In this document: positions 8,929 to 18,693 of the stretch, in pieces | Position numbering within the stretch: the stretch's first letter is position 1 | Layout of the letters: each line of letters begins with the position of its first letter | Source of the DNA: Marinomonas sp. UCMA 3892 | GTDB taxonomy: Bacteria; Pseudomonadota; Gammaproteobacteria; Pseudomonadales; Marinomonadaceae | Assembly (NCBI RefSeq): GCF_012726345.1 | Contig: NZ_PTXN01000006.1 | Coordinates: forward strand, 124,001 to 188,000 | Direction of reading: 5' to 3' | Length of the DNA stretch: 64,000 nt | Notes under the pieces: model-generated | The model's input: the letters and a program-made list of their open reading frames with translations, nothing else | Database searches by the model: none | What the model was told of the DNA's origin: nothing | Translations under genes and position numbers: made by a program

Positions 8929-9771
8929 CTATTCAGGGGTGATCCAAGTAACTTGGTAACCCGCTTCATTGTCTTCTGCGAGCAATTTACTGAGAACTGG
9001 CAAAAATTCCTTGGCTTCTTTTTCTAGAGTCCAGGGTGGATTAACAATAATCATACCGCTTCCTGCCATACCGCGCTCTTGCTCTGTGTTTCTAATGCAA
9101 AGCTCAAGCAAAAGCACATTACGAATATTGGTTGCCTTAACTGATTTTAATAATTCGTTCGCTTGCTGACGATTTAATACAGGATACCAAATGGCGTAAG
9201 TCCCTTGAGGGAAGCGCTTGTAACCATCTTCCAATGCTTGAACCACATATTGGTAATCTTTTTTCACTTCATAAGGCGGATCCATTAGAACGAATCCACG
9301 TTTTTGCGGTGGTGGCAGCATGGCTTTAACTGCGGCAAAGCCATTGTCTTTAACAACATTGGCTTTGCGTTTATTTGGGAAAAGCGCTGCTAAAATTGGG
9401 TAATCGTTTGGATGTAGTTCGCATAAGTGTAGTTTGTCTTTTTGACGAACGTAATAATCGACAATTTTAGGGCTACCTGGGTAAAACTCTAGTGTATCTG
9501 TTGGGTTCATTTCACGGACGATGTCTAACAAACCTTCCAATGGCTCAGGAAGGTTGTCTTCGGTTAACAGTCGTGCAATACCTGAATGGAATTCTTTGTT
9601 CTTTTGCGCCTGCTCAGAGTTTAGTGAATATTGACCAATGCCAGCGTGTGTATCCAAATAGAAAAAGGGCGCGTCTTTTTTTATAAAATGGCGACATATT
9701 TGACTGACCGTCAAATGTTTTAAAATATCAGCGTGGTTGCCTGCATGATAAATATGGCGGTAGCTGAGCAT
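8929..9771 (-). CDS. rlmJ: 23S rRNA (adenine(2030)-N6)-methyltransferase RlmJ
   Basis: A 280-residue SAM-dependent methyltransferase that makes m6A2030 in 23S rRNA. The start giving MLSYRHIYHAGNHADILKH matches the family and has AGGAAAG before it; an upstream ATG would add 17 atypical residues. The catalytic motif VLMDPPYEVKKDY (DPPY) and FFYLDTHAGIGQY, a SAM-binding stretch, are present. Confidence 0.95.
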   Translation of the reverse strand: MLSYRHIYHAGNHADILKHLTVSQICRHFIKKDAPFFYLDTHAGIGQYSLNSEQAQKNKEFHSGIARLLTEDNLPEPLEGLLDIVREMNPTDTLEFYPGSPKIVDYYVRQKDKLHLCELHPNDYPILAALFPNKRKANVVKDNGFAAVKAMLPPPQKRGFVLMDPPYEVKKDYQYVVQALEDGYKRFPQGTYAIWYPVLNRQQANELLKSVKATNIRNVLLLELCIRNTEQERGMAGSGMIIVNPPWTLEKEAKEFLPVLSKLLAEDNEAGYQVTWITPE

Positions 9772-9806
9772 GGTCTTTCCTGTTATAAGTTGTGTTATCG
9801 ATAATG

Positions 9807-9846
9807 AAAAAGGCCGCAGCACCTGTATTTGGCAAAGCGGCCTTTT
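9807..9846 (-). terminator. Terminator after ilvD
   Basis: The stem aggccgc/gcggcct with T-runs on both sides lies between ilvD and rlmJ on the minus strand. Confidence 0.85.
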
Positions 9847-9866
9847 GCATATTACTTTTTTAAATA

Positions 9867-11711
9867 TTAGTCGATTTGACTAATATCGCGTACTGCCCCT
9901 TTGTCCGCACTGGTCGCAAAGTGTGCATAAACTTTTAGTGCCGGAGAAACCTTACGTGGGCGCATTTCAACAGGCTTCCATGCAGCAGCACCTTTTGCTT
10001 CCATTGCCGCACGACGTTTAGCAAGCTCTTCGTCAGATAGTAATACGTTGATCGAACGGTTCGGAATGTCGATCAAAATACGGTCGCCATTTTCAACCAA
10101 ACCTATTGCGCCGCCGGCAGCAGCTTCAGGAGAAACGTGGCCGATAGATAGACCTGATGTACCACCAGAGAAGCGACCGTCAGTTAATAGTGCGCAGGCT
10201 TTGCCTAACCCTTTAGACTTAATGTAAGACGTTGGGTAAAGCATTTCTTGCATACCTGGGCCGCCTTTAGGGCCTTCGTAGCGAACGATGACAATGTCAC
10301 CTGCCTCTACTTTATCATCAAGAATGTTCTTAACTGCTTCGTCTTGAGATTCCGTTACGTGAGCACGGCCTTCAAACACAAGGATAGATTCGTCTACACC
10401 AGCACTTTTTACAACACAACCATCAACAGCGATGTTGCCATAAAGTACGGCTAAGCCGCCTTCGAGGGAAAAAGCATTTTCGATAGAGCGAATACAACCT
10501 TCTGCACGATCACCATCTAGAGAAGGCCAGCGAGTAGATTGACTGAATGCGGTTTGCGTTGGAATACCAGCAGGTCCTGCTTTATAAAACTCGATGATTT
10601 CAGGAGTAGGCGAACGCATAATGTCCCATGACTCTAATGCTTCGAGCATGGTTTTAGAATGCACTGTGTGGCATTGGTTGTGTAAAATTCCTCCGCGATC
10701 CAGTTCACCTAGCAAGGCAAAAATACCACCGGCACGGTGTACATCCTCTACGTGGTATTTCGGTGAGTTTGGCGCTACTTTGCATAGTTGAGGCACTTTA
10801 CGAGACAAGCGGTCGATGTCTTCCATGCTGAAATCAACACCTGCTTCACGGGCAATCGCCAATAAGTGAAGAATTGTATTGGTTGAGCCGCCCATAGCTA
10901 TGTCTAACGTCATAGCATTTTCAAAGGCTTCGAAGCTTGCAATGGAGCGTGGTGCCCAGTTTGCTTCATCATTTTCGTAGTAACGTTTAGTTATGTCAAC
11001 GATACGGCGGCCTGCATCTAGAAATAAACGGCGACGGTCTGAGTGAGTGGCTAATGTCGTGCCGTTGCCCGGTAAACTTAGACCAAGCGCTTCTGTTAGG
11101 CAGTTCATTGAGTTCGCGGTAAACATGCCAGAACAAGAACCGCAGGTTGGGCATGCTGAGCGTTCGTATTCCGCTACTCTTTCATCTGTCGCTGTTGGGT
11201 CTGCTGCGATAACCATAGCATCTACTAGGTCAAGTTTGTTTTCGGATAATTTGGTTTTACCCGCTTCCATTGGACCGCCAGATACAAAAATAACCGGAAT
11301 GTTGATGCGCATAGCTGCCATTAGCATTCCAGGTGTAATTTTGTCACAGTTTGAGATACAGACCATGGCGTCGGCGCAATGGGCATTAACCATGTATTCA
11401 ACAGAGTCTGCGATCAGGTCACGAGATGGAAGACTGTAAAGCATGCCATCATGGCCCATGGCGATACCGTCGTCGACAGCGATAGTGTTAAATTCTTTCG
11501 CTACACCACCTGCGGCTTCAATTTCACGAGCAACCAGTTGGCCCATGTCTTTGAGATGAACATGACCTGGTACAAATTGAGTGAAAGAGTTGACTACTGC
11601 TATGATTGGCTTTTGAAAATCATCGTCTGTCATTCCGGTTGCACGCCATAGCGCGCGAGCTCCGGCCATATTACGGCCCGATGTAGTTGTTTTGGAGCGA
11701 TATACTGGCAT
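9867..11711 (-). CDS. ilvD: Dihydroxy-acid dehydratase IlvD
   Basis: A 614-residue Fe-S enzyme that dehydrates dihydroxy-isovalerate and dihydroxy-methylvalerate in valine and isoleucine synthesis. I chose the start giving [19 protein letters not shown], which matches the E. coli N-terminus. Cluster and active-site motifs are [15 protein letters not shown] and [17 protein letters not shown]. The C-terminal [20 protein letters not shown] is also typical. It stands alone, without other ilv genes. Confidence 0.97.
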   Translation of the reverse strand: MPVYRSKTTTSGRNMAGARALWRATGMTDDDFQKPIIAVVNSFTQFVPGHVHLKDMGQLVAREIEAAGGVAKEFNTIAVDDGIAMGHDGMLYSLPSRDLIADSVEYMVNAHCADAMVCISNCDKITPGMLMAAMRINIPVIFVSGGPMEAGKTKLSENKLDLVDAMVIAADPTATDERVAEYERSACPTCGSCSGMFTANSMNCLTEALGLSLPGNGTTLATHSDRRRLFLDAGRRIVDITKRYYENDEANWAPRSIASFEAFENAMTLDIAMGGSTNTILHLLAIAREAGVDFSMEDIDRLSRKVPQLCKVAPNSPKYHVEDVHRAGGIFALLGELDRGGILHNQCHTVHSKTMLEALESWDIMRSPTPEIIEFYKAGPAGIPTQTAFSQSTRWPSLDGDRAEGCIRSIENAFSLEGGLAVLYGNIAVDGCVVKSAGVDESILVFEGRAHVTESQDEAVKNILDDKVEAGDIVIVRYEGPKGGPGMQEMLYPTSYIKSKGLGKACALLTDGRFSGGTSGLSIGHVSPEAAAGGAIGLVENGDRILIDIPNRSINVLLSDEELAKRRAAMEAKGAAAWKPVEMRPRKVSPALKVYAHFATSADKGAVRDISQID

Positions 11712-11873
11712 TGTTTTCCCCACAGATTTTTGCTTTATTTTGTTTTATATAGCTGTCTACATTTTATGTAGTCCATGTTACCAAGATTATTGTCTATGCC
11801 CAATGGCAATTTTTAGACAATATTGAGACACTGTATAAATTAATACTGATACTTTTATTGAAACGGAAACGAT

Positions 11874-13094
11874 ATGGCCGAAAATGTATTATCAGCCCAC
11901 TCTAATGTTGCATTGGCAAGACAGCCAATTGTAGACAGTCGCCTTGCTGTAATGGGGTATGAACTTCTTTATCGCAAAAATTCTGTTGCAGCGCAGGCTG
12001 ATATTATAGATGACGTTGGAGCAACTGCTCAGGTCATAGCCGCTAGTCTTTTTGAGCTGGGTATGGAAAACCTTGTGGGGACAAGTAAGGCATTTATTAA
12101 CTTTCCTCGCGCTTATTTGTTAAGTCCCAGTGGCATGCCGATCAATAAAGAAAATATCGTGGTTGAAGTGCTAGAAGGTTCGGGATTCGATGCGATTCTA
12201 TTGTCATCTTTACGTCGCTGGGTGAAGGCTGGCTGTAGCATTGCATTAGACGACTTTGTATTTGATAGTAAGTTAACGCCTTTCATTGAACTCGCTGACT
12301 ACATTAAGTTAGATGTTCAGGCTTTAGGTCGAGATAATTTCCATAAGCAAGTTGAAGCACTAAGGGGCTTTAACATTAAAATTATTGCTGAAAAAGTGGA
12401 GACGTGGGAAGACTATCAATTTTGCCGTTTGTTAGGCGTTGAATATTTTCAGGGGTACTTTTTTGAGAAGCCTGAATTGATATCCAGTAAAGCGTCTAAA
12501 GTGAACAGCATGACACTTTTGCAGTTGATGTCATCGCTTTTAAATACCTCGACTTTAAGTGTCGATGATCTGGAGCGAATAGTCAGCCAAGACGCTGGAC
12601 TGGTTCATAAACTACTGCGTTACTTAAACTCTCCGATTACCGGCTTAGTTGCCTCGGTTGATTCTGTGCGTTTGGCTATTATGTTGATTGGTGTGGAAAA
12701 ACTTAAGTCATTAACCAATTTGTTATTAATGTCTGAAATGGTTGGAGAGAGACATGTTTTGCTTGAGCAAATAATGGTTCGCGCGAAACATGCTGAATTA
12801 TTTGCTCATAGCCGAGGTTACAATAATCAGGACAAATATTTCTTAGCCGGAATGTTGTCAATGATTGATGTTTGCACAGGAATGAAGCTAGACGAAGTGC
12901 TCGGGGAGTTGCCTTTACCAAGTGAATTTATTAATGCAATAGTACATCGATCTGGAAGAGTGGGTAATACGCTTGATCTAGTTGAGCATTATGGCAGTGG
13001 ACATACGATAAAAAGTCCTCAAGATTTGGACGACTTGAAAACTACGTACCTTGATGCAATCAAGTGGGCTGATGAGTTTCTTGTTGCTATATGA
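11874..13094 (+). CDS. EAL/HDOD domain signalling protein
   Basis: A 406-residue protein of the YuxH/CdgJ type. The N-terminal EAL-like domain (about 12-200) begins ARQPIVDSRLAVMGYELLYR, so ELL replaces EAL. The DDF, KLD, AEKVE and FQGYFFEKP positions are still recognisable. The C-terminal HDOD domain (about 200-400) contains IVSQDAGLVHKLLRYLNSP. Relatives govern motility or biofilm through c-di-GMP or protein contact, and c-di-GMP hydrolysis by this protein is uncertain. It lies just upstream of a CsrB/RsmZ-like RNA, where Pseudomonas has rpoS. Confidence 0.88.
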   Translation: MAENVLSAHSNVALARQPIVDSRLAVMGYELLYRKNSVAAQADIIDDVGATAQVIAASLFELGMENLVGTSKAFINFPRAYLLSPSGMPINKENIVVEVLEGSGFDAILLSSLRRWVKAGCSIALDDFVFDSKLTPFIELADYIKLDVQALGRDNFHKQVEALRGFNIKIIAEKVETWEDYQFCRLLGVEYFQGYFFEKPELISSKASKVNSMTLLQLMSSLLNTSTLSVDDLERIVSQDAGLVHKLLRYLNSPITGLVASVDSVRLAIMLIGVEKLKSLTNLLLMSEMVGERHVLLEQIMVRAKHAELFAHSRGYNNQDKYFLAGMLSMIDVCTGMKLDEVLGELPLPSEFINAIVHRSGRVGNTLDLVEHYGSGHTIKSPQDLDDLKTTYLDAIKWADEFLVAI

Positions 13095-13124
13095 CTCTGT
13101 ATGTTTGAATGAATAATCAAGGTT

Positions 13125-13142
13125 TGTAGTCTTTTCCTTACA
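13125..13142 (+). promoter_or_regulatory. GacA-type upstream activating sequence
   Basis: TGTAGT-N6-CTTACA matches the GacA/UvrY box TGTAAG-N6-CTTACA at 10 of 12 defined positions. It is centred about 158 bp before the predicted start of the GGA-rich RNA, close to the distance seen in front of Pseudomonas rsmY and rsmZ. Its role is inferred from sequence and spacing. Confidence 0.7.
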
Positions 13143-13256
13143 TGCCTGTAGGCGTTTCCCGTATGTTGTGTGGCTATATGTCATGTATTTTTGTGATCTC
13201 TATCTATCTCATTGATTTTAAATGAAATAACTGAATTTTAGTTGTTTTTGATAAAG

Positions 13257-13284
13257 TTGATATATATTTTTTAGCTGTTAAATT
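13257..13284 (+). promoter_or_regulatory. Predicted sigma-70 promoter of the small RNA
   Basis: TTGATA (13257-13262), a 16-bp spacer and TAAATT (13279-13284) would start transcription near 13291, just before the first GGA motif. Confidence 0.5.
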
Positions 13285-13290
13285 GTGTCT

Positions 13291-13545
13291 TATCCAAACG
13301 GAATTCATGGATGAAAAGCGCATGACGTGCTTAATGAAATGCCATTGATGGTGTTAAGGATTGAACCGGATGTTCGAGAGCAATGGATTGTTCAAAGGAA
13401 TAACGTGGTTTGATGGAATGCGCCATGTGATAAGGATAGTTTGGATGCTTCATGATGAAGCAAACAGTGATGTTTTACTCATCGGAAGAGTTGCTTGACA
13501 GGATGTTAGCAAAAAGTAGGGCTGCCAATAGGCGCCCTTTTTTTT
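13291..13545 (+). ncRNA. CsrB/RsmZ-family regulatory RNA
   Basis: A gene-less stretch of about 255 nt carries eleven GGA motifs (13300, 13309, 13358, 13368, 13385, 13397, 13415, 13434, 13443, 13484, 13501). Several are exposed in small hairpins such as gaac-cggat-gttc (13363-13375) and caa-tgga-ttg (13381-13390). It ends in a terminator (stem gggc-gcc/ggc-gccc, then eight T). A GacA-like box lies upstream, and fdxA with mutS, pncC and recA lies downstream, the same neighbourhood as rsmZ in Pseudomonas. Such RNAs titrate CsrA/RsmA and relieve translational repression. The exact 5' end is a prediction. Confidence 0.82.
13519..13545 (+). terminator. Terminator of the CsrB/RsmZ-like RNA
   Basis: The stem gggc(t)gcc-aata-ggcgccc, with one bulged base, is followed by a run of eight T. 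Confidence 0.85.
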
Positions 13546-13593
13546 GTCTAAAATTTATCAGATATTGACTTTTATCAGTGTAAATTTGAGCAT

Positions 13594-13620
13594 AAAAAAA
13601 GCGACCACAGAGTCGCTTTT
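13594..13620 (-). terminator. Terminator after fdxA
   Basis: The stem gcgac-cacaga-gtcgc with A and T runs on its flanks lies 38 bp beyond the fdxA stop. It can work on both strands. Confidence 0.8.
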
Positions 13621-13657
13621 TAACATTCTTGGCTCTTAAGCTTTGTGTAGCGTTAAA

Positions 13658-13981
13658 TTAGCGCTCTAGATGTTCTAATTTATCTTCAACACCATCCCAC
13701 TGGGCGGCATCAGGGAGTGCGTCTTTTTTCTCTGCAATGTTTGGCCAGATCAAAGATAAGTCTCTGTTCAATTCTACGAACACTTCTTGGTCTTCAGGCA
13801 ATTCGTCTTCAGAGAAGATGGCATTGGCTGGACATTCAGGTTCACACAATGCGCAGTCGATGCATTCGTCAGGATTGATGGCTAAAAAGTTAGGGCCTTC
13901 GTAGAAGCAGTCTACAGGACAAACTTCAACACAGTCAGTGTATTTGCAGCGAATGCAGTTATCGGTAACGATGAAAGCCAT
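13658..13981 (-). CDS. fdxA: Seven-iron ferredoxin FdxA
   Basis: A 107-residue ferredoxin of the [3Fe-4S][4Fe-4S] type. The cluster ligands are visible in [19 protein letters not shown] and [17 protein letters not shown]. FdxA is a soluble electron carrier whose partner here is not evident. Its place between mutS and the CsrB/RsmZ-like RNA matches Pseudomonas. Confidence 0.95.
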   Translation of the reverse strand: MAFIVTDNCIRCKYTDCVEVCPVDCFYEGPNFLAINPDECIDCALCEPECPANAIFSEDELPEDQEVFVELNRDLSLIWPNIAEKKDALPDAAQWDGVEDKLEHLER

Positions 13982-14096
13982 TCGACTTCTCCTTACAAGC
14001 TATAAAAATGATTGCGCGCTATTTTAGATGTATAGGCTATTTCGCGGCAAGCAACAATCGTCATTAGGCTAAATTTATCTGCTATTAGCTTATATC

Positions 14097-14127
14097 GAGA
14101 CCTTTCGACAGAAGTCTTAAAGGTCTC
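14097..14127 (-). other. Stem-loop downstream of mutS
   Basis: The 9-bp arms gagaccttt and aaaggtctc close a 13-nt loop just past the mutS stop. There is no clear T-run, so it may stabilise the 3' end more than terminate. Confidence 0.45.
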
Positions 14128-14136
14128 TGTAACCCA

Positions 14137-16788
14137 TTACAGCTGAGACTTTAGCTTATAAAGGGCGCTTATTGCTTCTAGCGGCGTCATATTATCTAAA
14201 TCTAGTTCTTCAAGAGCATTTTTCAAGGCATTTTGTTCCGCCTGAGCAAACATATCCACTTGCTGAGGTTGATAGCCATTCTTGCTTTCTTTGACCAAGT
14301 GCTCCTTGGTTTTAGCTTTGATTGAACTTGAATTTGCCTTAGTCTCTATGGTCTTTGTATCAAGGTCAATGCCTGTGACGACTTCCAGCTCTTTGAGTTT
14401 TTGCTTAGCGTGCCCAATAACATCTCGAGGGACCCCTGCTAGCTGCGCAACTTGCAAGCCATATGATTGGCTAGCTGGGCCTTCATGGACTTTGTGTAAG
14501 AAGACGATTTCATCTTCGTACTCAGTCGCTGTTAGGTGAACATTGGCGGCATTTTCTAATTGGTCCGCTAGCGTAGTTAGCTCAAAATAATGGGTGGCGA
14601 ACAAGACATAGCATTTTAACTTGTTGGCTAAATAGTCGACTGCTGCCCAAGCCAATGACAGACCATCAAAAGTACTGGTACCGCGCCCGACTTCATCCAT
14701 TAATACTAAGCTGTTTTGACTGGCGTTATTGAGGATATTCGCGGTTTCAGTCATTTCCACCATGAAGGTTGAACGACCGCCGGCAAGATCGTCGGATGAA
14801 CCCATACGCGTAAAGATTCTATCCACTACTGAGATAGAAGCCGACTCTGCAGGTACAAAACAGCCGGTATGTGCTAACAAGGTGATTAAAGCGATCTGGC
14901 GCATATAAGTCGATTTACCGCCCATGTTCGGGCCGGTAATCATTAATAAGGAGCGTTTGTCATTTAGATCTAGATCGTTTGGTACGAAAGGTTCTGAAAT
15001 AACCGATTCCACCACCGGATGGCGGCCACCGACAATTTGAATTCCCCCACGATTATGTAATTCAGGACATGTGAAACTAAGTGCGTTAGCTCTTTCCGCA
15101 AAGTTGTTTAGTACATCGAGTTGCGCCAAAGCTTGGCTGGTGGTTTGTAGCTCACCTAGAATTTCATTAAGTTGTTCTAGAAGGGCTTCGTAAAGCTCTT
15201 TTTCTCTAGCAAGGGATTTAGACTTTGCACTGAGCGCTTTGTCCTCAAAGGCTTTTAGTTCTGGTGTGATAAAGCGTTCGGCATTTTTTAGTGTTTGACG
15301 ACGAATGTATTCCACTGGTGCTTGGTCGGAATGCAGGCGACTAATCTCAATGTAATAGCCATGAACCCGGTTAAAGCCGACTTTTAATGAGCTGATGCCA
15401 GTACGGGCTTTTTCGCTGCGCTCCATTTCTGCCAGAAAGTCTGTGGCGTTGGTCGATAAAGCTAGAAGCTCGTCTAACTCTTCGTCGTAGCCTTTGGCAA
15501 AAATTCCCCCATCACGAACAACTGATGGTGGGTTTTCGACAAGGGCTTTTGCCAACGTCTCTGTGATAATTGGTTGCGCCAGAATGCGCAGATTGAGCTC
15601 TTGTAGTCGCTCAGATGTTGCGTTTGCTAATAAACCGTTTATTTCTGGTGCTGCTTCAAGGGCAAATCGCAGGCGCAGTAAGTCTCTCGGGCGAGCAGAA
15701 CGTAAGGCGACTCGTGACAATATTCGTTCTAAATCACCTACCTTTTTTAATGGTGCTTCAAAGGCATTATAGCTTTGGTTTTGCTGCAACTCTGCGACTA
15801 CTTGTTGGCGAGCCTGAATTTCGTTCAAGTCACGAATTGGCGTGTGTAACCAGCGTTTTAACAAGCGGCTGCCCATAGGTGTAGAGCATTTGTCTAGCAC
15901 TTCGACTAGGGTGTTGCTTGTACCGCCAGTAAGGTTGATATCGATTTCTAAGTTGCGTCGAGTTGCACCATCAATCAGAACAGAATCGTCTTTATGTTCA
16001 ACCATGATGGATTGAATATGTGGCAGAGCAGAGCGCTGAGTGTCTTTGGCGTATTGAAGCAAAGCTCCAGCAGACGCGATAGCGGCCGTCATGGCCTCAC
16101 AGCCAAAGCCAGACAAATCTTTAGTGCTAAATTGCTGAATAAGTTGACGATAACTGGATTCATAATCGAAATGCCAAGGGCCAAGCTCAGAGATGCCTTT
16201 TTCTAATTTTAGAGTGGCTCGGGCTGGGAAATCTTCCGATATTAAAATTTCTCTAGGCGACAATCGCTGCAATTCACTGGAAAGTGCTTCGTGACCATCG
16301 ACTTCAAACAGACAAAAACGGCCACTGGCCATATCTAAATAAGAAAAGCCAAAAATATCGAGCCCTTTACGGGATTGATGAGCCAGGGAAAGTAAAAGGT
16401 TTTCGCGTTTTTCTTCCAAAAAAGCTTCATCACTGATGGTGCCTGGCGTTACGATGCGAGCGATTTGTCGTTCAACTGGACCCTTGCTTGTTGCTGGGTC
16501 ACCGGTTTGTTCGGCAACGACGACAGATTCTCCCATACGAACTAAGCGTGCAATGTAGTTTTCCGCCGCATGATAGGGAATGCCAGCCATAGGAATCGGT
16601 ACGCCACCAGAATGCCCGCGTGCCGTAAGTGTAATATCAAGTAGCCGAGACGCACGTTTTGCGTCGTCGTAGAAAAGCTCGTAAAAATCTCCCATGCGAT
16701 AAAATAGCAGCTGGTTTGGATGCTGTGACTTAAGGCCGAAGTACTGGCGCATCATTGGCGTGTGATTATCTGCTGGTGTTTTACTCAT
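14137..16788 (-). CDS. mutS: DNA mismatch repair protein MutS
   Basis: An 883-residue mismatch-recognition ATPase. I chose the ATG giving [20 protein letters not shown]; the open frame extends 39 codons further upstream, but that part has no family resemblance and runs into pncC. The mismatch-binding domain carries [18 protein letters not shown], including the Phe wedge motif. The ATPase has Walker [12 protein letters not shown] and the Walker B region [16 protein letters not shown]. The C-terminal stretch [20 protein letters not shown] matches the tetramer tail. It is divergent from pncC. Confidence 0.96.
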   Translation of the reverse strand: MSKTPADNHTPMMRQYFGLKSQHPNQLLFYRMGDFYELFYDDAKRASRLLDITLTARGHSGGVPIPMAGIPYHAAENYIARLVRMGESVVVAEQTGDPATSKGPVERQIARIVTPGTISDEAFLEEKRENLLLSLAHQSRKGLDIFGFSYLDMASGRFCLFEVDGHEALSSELQRLSPREILISEDFPARATLKLEKGISELGPWHFDYESSYRQLIQQFSTKDLSGFGCEAMTAAIASAGALLQYAKDTQRSALPHIQSIMVEHKDDSVLIDGATRRNLEIDINLTGGTSNTLVEVLDKCSTPMGSRLLKRWLHTPIRDLNEIQARQQVVAELQQNQSYNAFEAPLKKVGDLERILSRVALRSARPRDLLRLRFALEAAPEINGLLANATSERLQELNLRILAQPIITETLAKALVENPPSVVRDGGIFAKGYDEELDELLALSTNATDFLAEMERSEKARTGISSLKVGFNRVHGYYIEISRLHSDQAPVEYIRRQTLKNAERFITPELKAFEDKALSAKSKSLAREKELYEALLEQLNEILGELQTTSQALAQLDVLNNFAERANALSFTCPELHNRGGIQIVGGRHPVVESVISEPFVPNDLDLNDKRSLLMITGPNMGGKSTYMRQIALITLLAHTGCFVPAESASISVVDRIFTRMGSSDDLAGGRSTFMVEMTETANILNNASQNSLVLMDEVGRGTSTFDGLSLAWAAVDYLANKLKCYVLFATHYFELTTLADQLENAANVHLTATEYEDEIVFLHKVHEGPASQSYGLQVAQLAGVPRDVIGHAKQKLKELEVVTGIDLDTKTIETKANSSSIKAKTKEHLVKESKNGYQPQQVDMFAQAEQNALKNALEELDLDNMTPLEAISALYKLKSQL

Positions 16789-16866
16789 TCGGGAAGCTCG
16801 ATTGTGATCCAAAAAATAGAGGGGTATTCTACGGGATATTTTCCAAGGATTTAAGGGATAACGATA

Positions 16867-17367
16867 ATGAATCACATGCAAAAAATGACACAAGCAGCAC
16901 AACAAGTTGGTGAGCTCTTACAAGTAAGAGGGTTGTTGCTCGTTACGGCTGAGTCTTGCACTGGCGGGTTGATTGGTGCGGTATGTACGGAAATAGTTGG
17001 CAGTTCGTCATGGTTTTTTGGCGGTATGATTAGTTATGCAAATGAAGCTAAGATGCGGGGGCTGTCGGTAAAAGAGGAAACTTTGTCATCCTTTGGTGCC
17101 GTGTCTGAACAAACAGTGAAAGAGATGTGTGCTGGGGCTTTACAGTTAGGTGGTGATATTTCTGTTGCTGTTAGTGGTGTGGCTGGCCCTGGGGGAGGTT
17201 CGCCAGAAAAGCCTGTAGGTTGTGTTTATATCGGGTGGAAAATGCTTGGAGAAGAAGCCAAAGCTGAGCGTTTTCAGTTTTCTGGAGATCGTCAGGCGGT
17301 AAGAGAAGCGACTGTTTTAGCTGCATTAGATGGTGTGAAAGAGATGCTTAAAAACGGTGAAAAATAA
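16867..17367 (+). CDS. pncC: Nicotinamide-nucleotide amidohydrolase PncC (CinA C-terminal domain)
   Basis: A 166-residue protein equal to the C-terminal domain of CinA, which converts nicotinamide mononucleotide to nicotinate mononucleotide in NAD salvage. Motifs are [20 protein letters not shown] near residue 27, with the catalytic Ser region, and [17 protein letters not shown]. It stands directly before recA, with the SOS box beginning at the base after its stop. The mutS-pncC-recA order is common in gammaproteobacteria. Confidence 0.93.
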   Translation: MNHMQKMTQAAQQVGELLQVRGLLLVTAESCTGGLIGAVCTEIVGSSSWFFGGMISYANEAKMRGLSVKEETLSSFGAVSEQTVKEMCAGALQLGGDISVAVSGVAGPGGGSPEKPVGCVYIGWKMLGEEAKAERFQFSGDRQAVREATVLAALDGVKEMLKNGEK

Positions 17368-17387
17368 TACTGTTTTTATATACAGTA
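17368..17387 (+). promoter_or_regulatory. LexA (SOS) box of recA
   Basis: The 20-bp site TACTGTTTTTATATACAGTA fits the enterobacterial LexA consensus TACTG-(AT-rich)-CAGTA with both half-sites perfect. It begins immediately after the pncC stop and lies 67 bp before the recA start. Confidence 0.93.
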
Positions 17388-17454
17388 TTTCTTGAGATTA
17401 CCCCAAAAAAACGATAGAGTTACCACAACGATAATTAATCACAAGGATTTCATC

Positions 17455-18531
17455 ATGTCATCTATTGCAGACAACAAGAAAAAGGCGCTGGATGCAGCGC
17501 TGTCTCAAATCGAGCGTCAATTTGGTAAAGGCGCCATCATGAAGATGGGCGAAGGTGCTAAGCTTGATATTGATACGGTTTCTACTGGATCGTTAGGTCT
17601 TGATATTGCACTAGGTGCTGGTGGTCTTCCTTATGGTCGTATTTGTGAAATCTACGGACCAGAGTCTTCAGGTAAAACAACCCTAACATTGAGTGTTATT
17701 GCAGAAGCTCAGAAGCAAGGTAAAACGTGTGCCTTTATTGATGCGGAACACGCTCTAGATCCTTCTTACGCAGAAAAGCTTGGTGTTAATATCGCCGATC
17801 TTTTGATCTCTCAGCCAGATACGGGTGAGCAAGCGCTTGAAATCGTCGACATGCTAGTACGTTCAAACAGCGTTGACGTTATCATTGTTGACTCGGTAGC
17901 CGCTTTGGTTCCTAAGTCGGAAATTGAAGGCGAAATGGGTAGTTCTTCTGTTGGTGTTCAAGCACGTTTGCTTTCTCAAGCAATGCGTAAATTGACTGGT
18001 TCTATTAAGAACGCAAACTGCCTTGTTATCTTCATTAACCAAATCCGCATGAAAATTGGTGTAATGTTTGGCTCTCCTGAAACAACTACGGGTGGTAACG
18101 CACTTAAGTTCTACTCTTCTGTCCGTTTGGATATTCGTCGAATCGGCTCAGTGAAGCAGGGCGATGAAGTGATTGGTAATGAAACCCGCGTTAAGGTAGT
18201 GAAAAACAAAATTGCACCACCATTTAAACAAGCTGAATTTCAAATCATGTACGGAGCTGGTATTTACCGTATGGGCGAAGTCATCGACCTAGGTGTGAAG
18301 CAAGGTTTTGTTGATAAAGCGGGCGCTTGGTATGCTTACAATGGCAATAAAATTGGTCAGGGCAAAGCTAATGCTGCTCAATTTCTAGCAGATAACCCAG
18401 AAATGGCGAAAGAAATTGAAGCTAAAATTCGTGAAGACTTGTTGCCTAAAAAAGGTCAGACGGACGAAAAAACAAATGCTAAAGAAACGGATGTTGAAGC
18501 AGATGAAGAAGCTGAACAACTAGACTTCTAA
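17455..18531 (+). CDS. recA: Recombinase RecA
   Basis: A 358-residue ATP-dependent strand-exchange protein and LexA co-protease. I chose the ATG giving [20 protein letters not shown]; an in-frame upstream ATG at 17392 adds 21 atypical residues and lies just beyond the SOS box. Walker A is GPESSGKTT, the DNA-binding loops are near [20 protein letters not shown], and the acidic C-terminal tail ends [11 protein letters not shown]. No recX follows. Confidence 0.98.
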   Translation: MSSIADNKKKALDAALSQIERQFGKGAIMKMGEGAKLDIDTVSTGSLGLDIALGAGGLPYGRICEIYGPESSGKTTLTLSVIAEAQKQGKTCAFIDAEHALDPSYAEKLGVNIADLLISQPDTGEQALEIVDMLVRSNSVDVIIVDSVAALVPKSEIEGEMGSSSVGVQARLLSQAMRKLTGSIKNANCLVIFINQIRMKIGVMFGSPETTTGGNALKFYSSVRLDIRRIGSVKQGDEVIGNETRVKVVKNKIAPPFKQAEFQIMYGAGIYRMGEVIDLGVKQGFVDKAGAWYAYNGNKIGQGKANAAQFLADNPEMAKEIEAKIREDLLPKKGQTDEKTNAKETDVEADEEAEQLDF

Positions 18532-18558
18532 ATTCTTCTAGCAAACATAATACTTTTT

Positions 18559-18587
18559 AAAAGCAGGTCTTGTACCTGCTTTTTTTG
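18559..18587 (+). terminator. Terminator after recA
   Basis: The stem agcaggt-cttgt-acctgct is followed by seven T. Confidence 0.92.
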
Positions 18588-18693
18588 TTTTTGTAGAGAG
18601 TACGTTAAAAAATGTAGGTTTGATGGTTTCTTAAGACATATCCCTCTATGATTATTTCTTTAAAGACTTTGCATTAAAAAGGACTGTCGCATT

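Noticed and set aside
11047..11439. 130-codon frame opposite ilvD
   Set aside because: An antisense shadow of a strongly conserved gene with no motif of its own.
16789..16905. Longer N-terminus for MutS overlapping pncC
   Set aside because: The extra 39 codons do not resemble MutS and would run across the divergent promoter region and into pncC.
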